In this document: in pieces, positions 62,079 through 64,000 of the stretch
Layout of the letters: the number at the start of each line of letters is the position of its first letter
Position numbering within the stretch: position 1 is the stretch's first letter
Assembly (NCBI RefSeq): GCF_009764355.1
Contig: NZ_LNUA01000032.1
Coordinates: 1 to 64,000, forward strand
Length of the DNA stretch: 64,000 nt
Source: Companilactobacillus bobalius
GTDB taxonomy: Bacteria; Bacillota; Bacilli; Lactobacillales; Lactobacillaceae
Reading direction: 5' to 3'
Notes under the pieces: model-generated
Told to the model about the DNA's origin: nothing
Seen by the model: the letters and a program-made list of their open reading frames with translations, nothing else
Database searches by the model: none
Program-made: the position numbers and the translations under genes

Positions 62079-62094
62079 TAATATTCCCTTATAA

Positions 62095-62201
62095 TATTTA
62101 GCTGTATTGAATACACACACTTAACGATTTAGTTGTTGGTGCACAGACGTGTTTCAACTAGACATGACTTAGGTGGAGGTAAAAACCAGGAGGAACTTTT
62201 T
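62095..62201 (+). promoter_or_regulatory. rpsB leader region, possible autoregulatory RNA
   Basis: The untranslated leader holds GTTGGTGCACAGACGTGTTT and CAACTAGACATGACTTAGG, then the AGGAGG site. Lactobacillales have a described structured Lacto-rpsB leader at this place, through which S2 may regulate its own synthesis. I have not folded it, so the match is by position and GC-rich conserved-looking segments only. Confidence 0.45.
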
Positions 62202-63008
62202 ATGTCAGTTATTTCTATGAAACAACTTCTTGAAGCCGGTGTACATTTCGGTCACCAAACAAGAAGATGGAACCCTAAGATGAAGCCATTTATCTTTACA
62301 CAAAGAAATGGTATTTACATCATTGATTTACAAAAAACAGTACGCATGATCGACGATGCTTACAACTATATGAAGGCCGTTGCCGGTGATGATGGTATTT
62401 TCCTATTCGTTGGTACAAAGAAACAAGCACAAGATGCTATTGCTGAAGAAGCAACACGTGCTGGCCAATACTATGTTAACCATCGTTGGTTAGGTGGTAC
62501 TTTGACTAACTGGAACACAATCCAAAAACGTATCAAGAGATTAAAGGACATCAAGGCAATGTCACAAGATGGTACTTTTGATCGTCTACCTAAGAAAGAA
62601 GTTGCTTTACTTACAAAGCAACAAGCTAAGTTAGAGAAATTCCTTGGTGGTATCGAAGATATGCCAAGAATCCCTGATGTTATGTTCATTGTTGACCCTC
62701 ATAAGGAAAACATTGCTGTTAACGAAGCTAAGAAACTTAACATTCCTATCGTAGCTATGGTTGATACAAATACAGATCCAGATCCTATCGATGTTATCAT
62801 TCCTTCAAACGATGATGCTATCCGTGCCGTTAGATTAATTACATCTAAGATGGCAGATGCTATTGTTGAAGGTAAGCAAGGTGAAGAAGCTGTTACAGAT
62901 GCAGACTTCGCTAAAGACGACAACAAAGATGAAAATTCAAATGCTGCCGATGCAAAATCTATTGAAGATTTAGCAGAAGCTAAGAACAATAACGAAGATA
63001 ACAAATAA
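62202..63008 (+). CDS. rpsB: 30S ribosomal protein S2
   Basis: A 268-residue small-subunit protein. [22 protein letters not shown] at the N-terminus, [11 protein letters not shown] near residue 67, [13 protein letters not shown] near residue 87 and [13 protein letters not shown] near residue 180 are diagnostic. The acidic C-terminal tail ([16 protein letters not shown]) is longer than in E. coli, as usual in lactobacilli. The ATG at 62202 has a strong AGGAGG site. It is followed by tsf. Confidence 0.97.
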   Translation: MSVISMKQLLEAGVHFGHQTRRWNPKMKPFIFTQRNGIYIIDLQKTVRMIDDAYNYMKAVAGDDGIFLFVGTKKQAQDAIAEEATRAGQYYVNHRWLGGTLTNWNTIQKRIKRLKDIKAMSQDGTFDRLPKKEVALLTKQQAKLEKFLGGIEDMPRIPDVMFIVDPHKENIAVNEAKKLNIPIVAMVDTNTDPDPIDVIIPSNDDAIRAVRLITSKMADAIVEGKQGEEAVTDADFAKDDNKDENSNAADAKSIEDLAEAKNNNEDNK

Positions 63009-63017
63009 TAATAAGCG

Positions 63018-63055
63018 TAAAATAGAGTCATCTGAGTAAGATGGCTTTATTTATA
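63018..63055 (+). promoter_or_regulatory. hairpin between rpsB and tsf
   Basis: AAATAGAGTCATCT pairs imperfectly with AAGATGGCTTTATTT around GAG(T). It might attenuate transcription so that less tsf than rpsB is made, or terminate partly; no long T run is present. Confidence 0.45.
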
Positions 63056-63072
63056 CGACTGGAGGATTACTA

Positions 63073-63948
63073 ATGGCTAAAATTACTGCTGCTCAAGTTA
63101 AAGAATTACGTGATAAGACAAGCGTTGGTATGATGGATGCTAAGAAGGCATTGGTTGCTGCTGACGGTAATATGCAAGAGGCTATCGACAAACTTCGTGA
63201 AAAGGGTGTAGCTAAAGCTGCTAAGAAGAGTGGAAACATTGCTGCTGAAGGTTTAACACATATTGAAGTTTCAGGTAACAAAGCTTCTATCATCGAAGTT
63301 AATTCAGAAACTGACTTTGTTTCATCAAACGACAAATTTATCAATCTTGTAAACGAAATTGGTAAGGCTATTGTTGCTAACGAACCAAAGACAATGGACG
63401 AAGCTTTGGCACTTAAGATTGGTGACCAAACAATTAACGACGCCATCACAGGCTTAACAGCTGTTATTGGTGAAAAGATTTCCTTGAGACGTTTCAAGGT
63501 TCTTGATAAGACAGACTCACAAGTATTCGGCTCATACCTACATAATGGTGGTTTGATCGGTGCTATCGTTACTCTTGAAGGTAGCGATGAAGATGCTGCT
63601 AAGGATGTTGCTATGCACGTTGCTGCTATCAACCCTGAATTCATGGATCGTGATCAAGTTCCTGCAGATCGTTTGGAACACGAAAAGGCTATCTTTACTG
63701 AAGAAACAAAGGCTGAAGGTAAACCTGAAAAGATTATCCCAAGAATCGTTGAAGGCCGTGTAAACAAGTTCTTGTCAGAAATTAGTTTGGCTGACCAAGA
63801 ATTCGTTAAGGATTCAGACATGACTGTTCAACAATTCGTTGAATCAAAGAATTCTAAACTTGTTTCATTTGTTCGTTACGAAGTCGGTGAAGGAATCGAA
63901 AAGAAACAAGAAGACTTTGCTGAAGAAGTAAAGAACCAAATGAAGTAA
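63073..63948 (+). CDS. tsf: elongation factor Ts
   Basis: A 291-residue guanine-nucleotide exchange factor for EF-Tu. The N-terminal UBA-like segment [19 protein letters not shown] and the [10 protein letters not shown] contact motif near residue 80 are typical, as are GEKISLRRF near residue 135 and [12 protein letters not shown] near residue 180. Length matches other Firmicutes. GGAGGATTACTAATG gives its start. Linked to rpsB as in nearly all bacteria. Confidence 0.97.
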   Translation: MAKITAAQVKELRDKTSVGMMDAKKALVAADGNMQEAIDKLREKGVAKAAKKSGNIAAEGLTHIEVSGNKASIIEVNSETDFVSSNDKFINLVNEIGKAIVANEPKTMDEALALKIGDQTINDAITGLTAVIGEKISLRRFKVLDKTDSQVFGSYLHNGGLIGAIVTLEGSDEDAAKDVAMHVAAINPEFMDRDQVPADRLEHEKAIFTEETKAEGKPEKIIPRIVEGRVNKFLSEISLADQEFVKDSDMTVQQFVESKNSKLVSFVRYEVGEGIEKKQEDFAEEVKNQMK

Positions 63949-63971
63949 TTTAAAAACATTTTTTGGAAAGG

Positions 63972-64000
63972 TCGCTTAATTCATTTTGAATTAAACGGCT
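63972..64000 (+). terminator. hairpin after tsf, cut by the window edge
   Basis: CGCTTAATTC pairs with GAATTAAACG around ATTTT. The following bases are outside the window, so a T run cannot be checked. Confidence 0.5.

Noticed and set aside
62202..63948. Long minus-strand frames opposite rpsB and tsf
   Set aside because: Shadows of strongly codon-biased ribosomal genes; no ribosome-binding sites or family resemblance.

Overview
The window is a gene-dense, AT-rich stretch of a low-G+C Firmicute chromosome. Gene content points to the Lactobacillaceae: CIRCE-controlled small heat-shock proteins, cre sites, EntA-type bacteriocin immunity genes, a LytTR/HPK10 regulatory pair, a LevR/sigma-54 mannose-class PTS, the DUF969-DUF979-pcp cassette, and a purEKCSQLFMNHD cluster followed later by rpsB-tsf. 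A Companilactobacillus-like species is my guess; it is inference only. No rRNA, tRNA or prophage was recognised.

Layout. 0-3 kb: PyrR-controlled uracil permease, a histidine phosphatase and menG. 3-4.9 kb: a LacI regulator embedded among three copies of a small minus-strand element that I read as a tandem sRNA family, then a long structured repeat. 4.9-12 kb: two Hsp20 paralogues each with a CIRCE operator, DUF488, an AraC regulator, an APC permease, TerC, MntH and a small membrane protein. 12-19 kb: a bacteriocin-type quorum-sensing and immunity island (histidine kinase, LytTR regulator, several small immunity-like proteins, two CPBP proteases, tiny membrane proteins) with two promoters carrying 22-bp-period direct repeats, but no recognisable bacteriocin or pheromone gene. 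19-32 kb: ABC transporter, aldo/keto reductase, a decaying ABC-2 export operon (frameshifted ATPase plus TetR remnant), a HhH-GPD glycosylase, pcp/DUF979/DUF969, cardiolipin synthase and a YugP-like protease. 32-37 kb: a GC-richer tandem repeat, a giant YhgE/Pip protein, a DUF915 hydrolase, RNase HI and an ASCH protein. 37-45 kb: LevR-type activator, a textbook -24/-12 promoter, PTS EIIA-EIIB-EIIC-EIID and a GH13 oligo-1,6-glucosidase. 45-48 kb: a DUF1002 secreted protein, a C-terminally short cellobiose-type EIIC and an ISL3-family insertion sequence. 48.5-59.8 kb: an eleven-gene purine operon. 59.8-64 kb: a one-spacer type I-E-like CRISPR remnant without cas genes, PlsC, a TrmN6-like methyltransferase, a GIY-YIG protein, rpsB and tsf.

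The most interesting signals are non-coding: (1) three tandem sRNA-like units with C-rich anti-Shine-Dalgarno motifs, a covarying 5' hairpin and a terminator whose C-rich loop is kept while its stem changes; (2) a dispersed family of about 200-bp structured repeats (at 4.7, 12.0, 20.8 and a remnant at 36.7 kb) with compensatory stem changes, always just 3' of a minus-strand gene; (3) two LytTR promoters of identical geometry feeding only immunity genes; (4) the orphan CRISPR remnant; (5) a LevR operator sequence that also forms a terminator upstream of a sigma-54 promoter.
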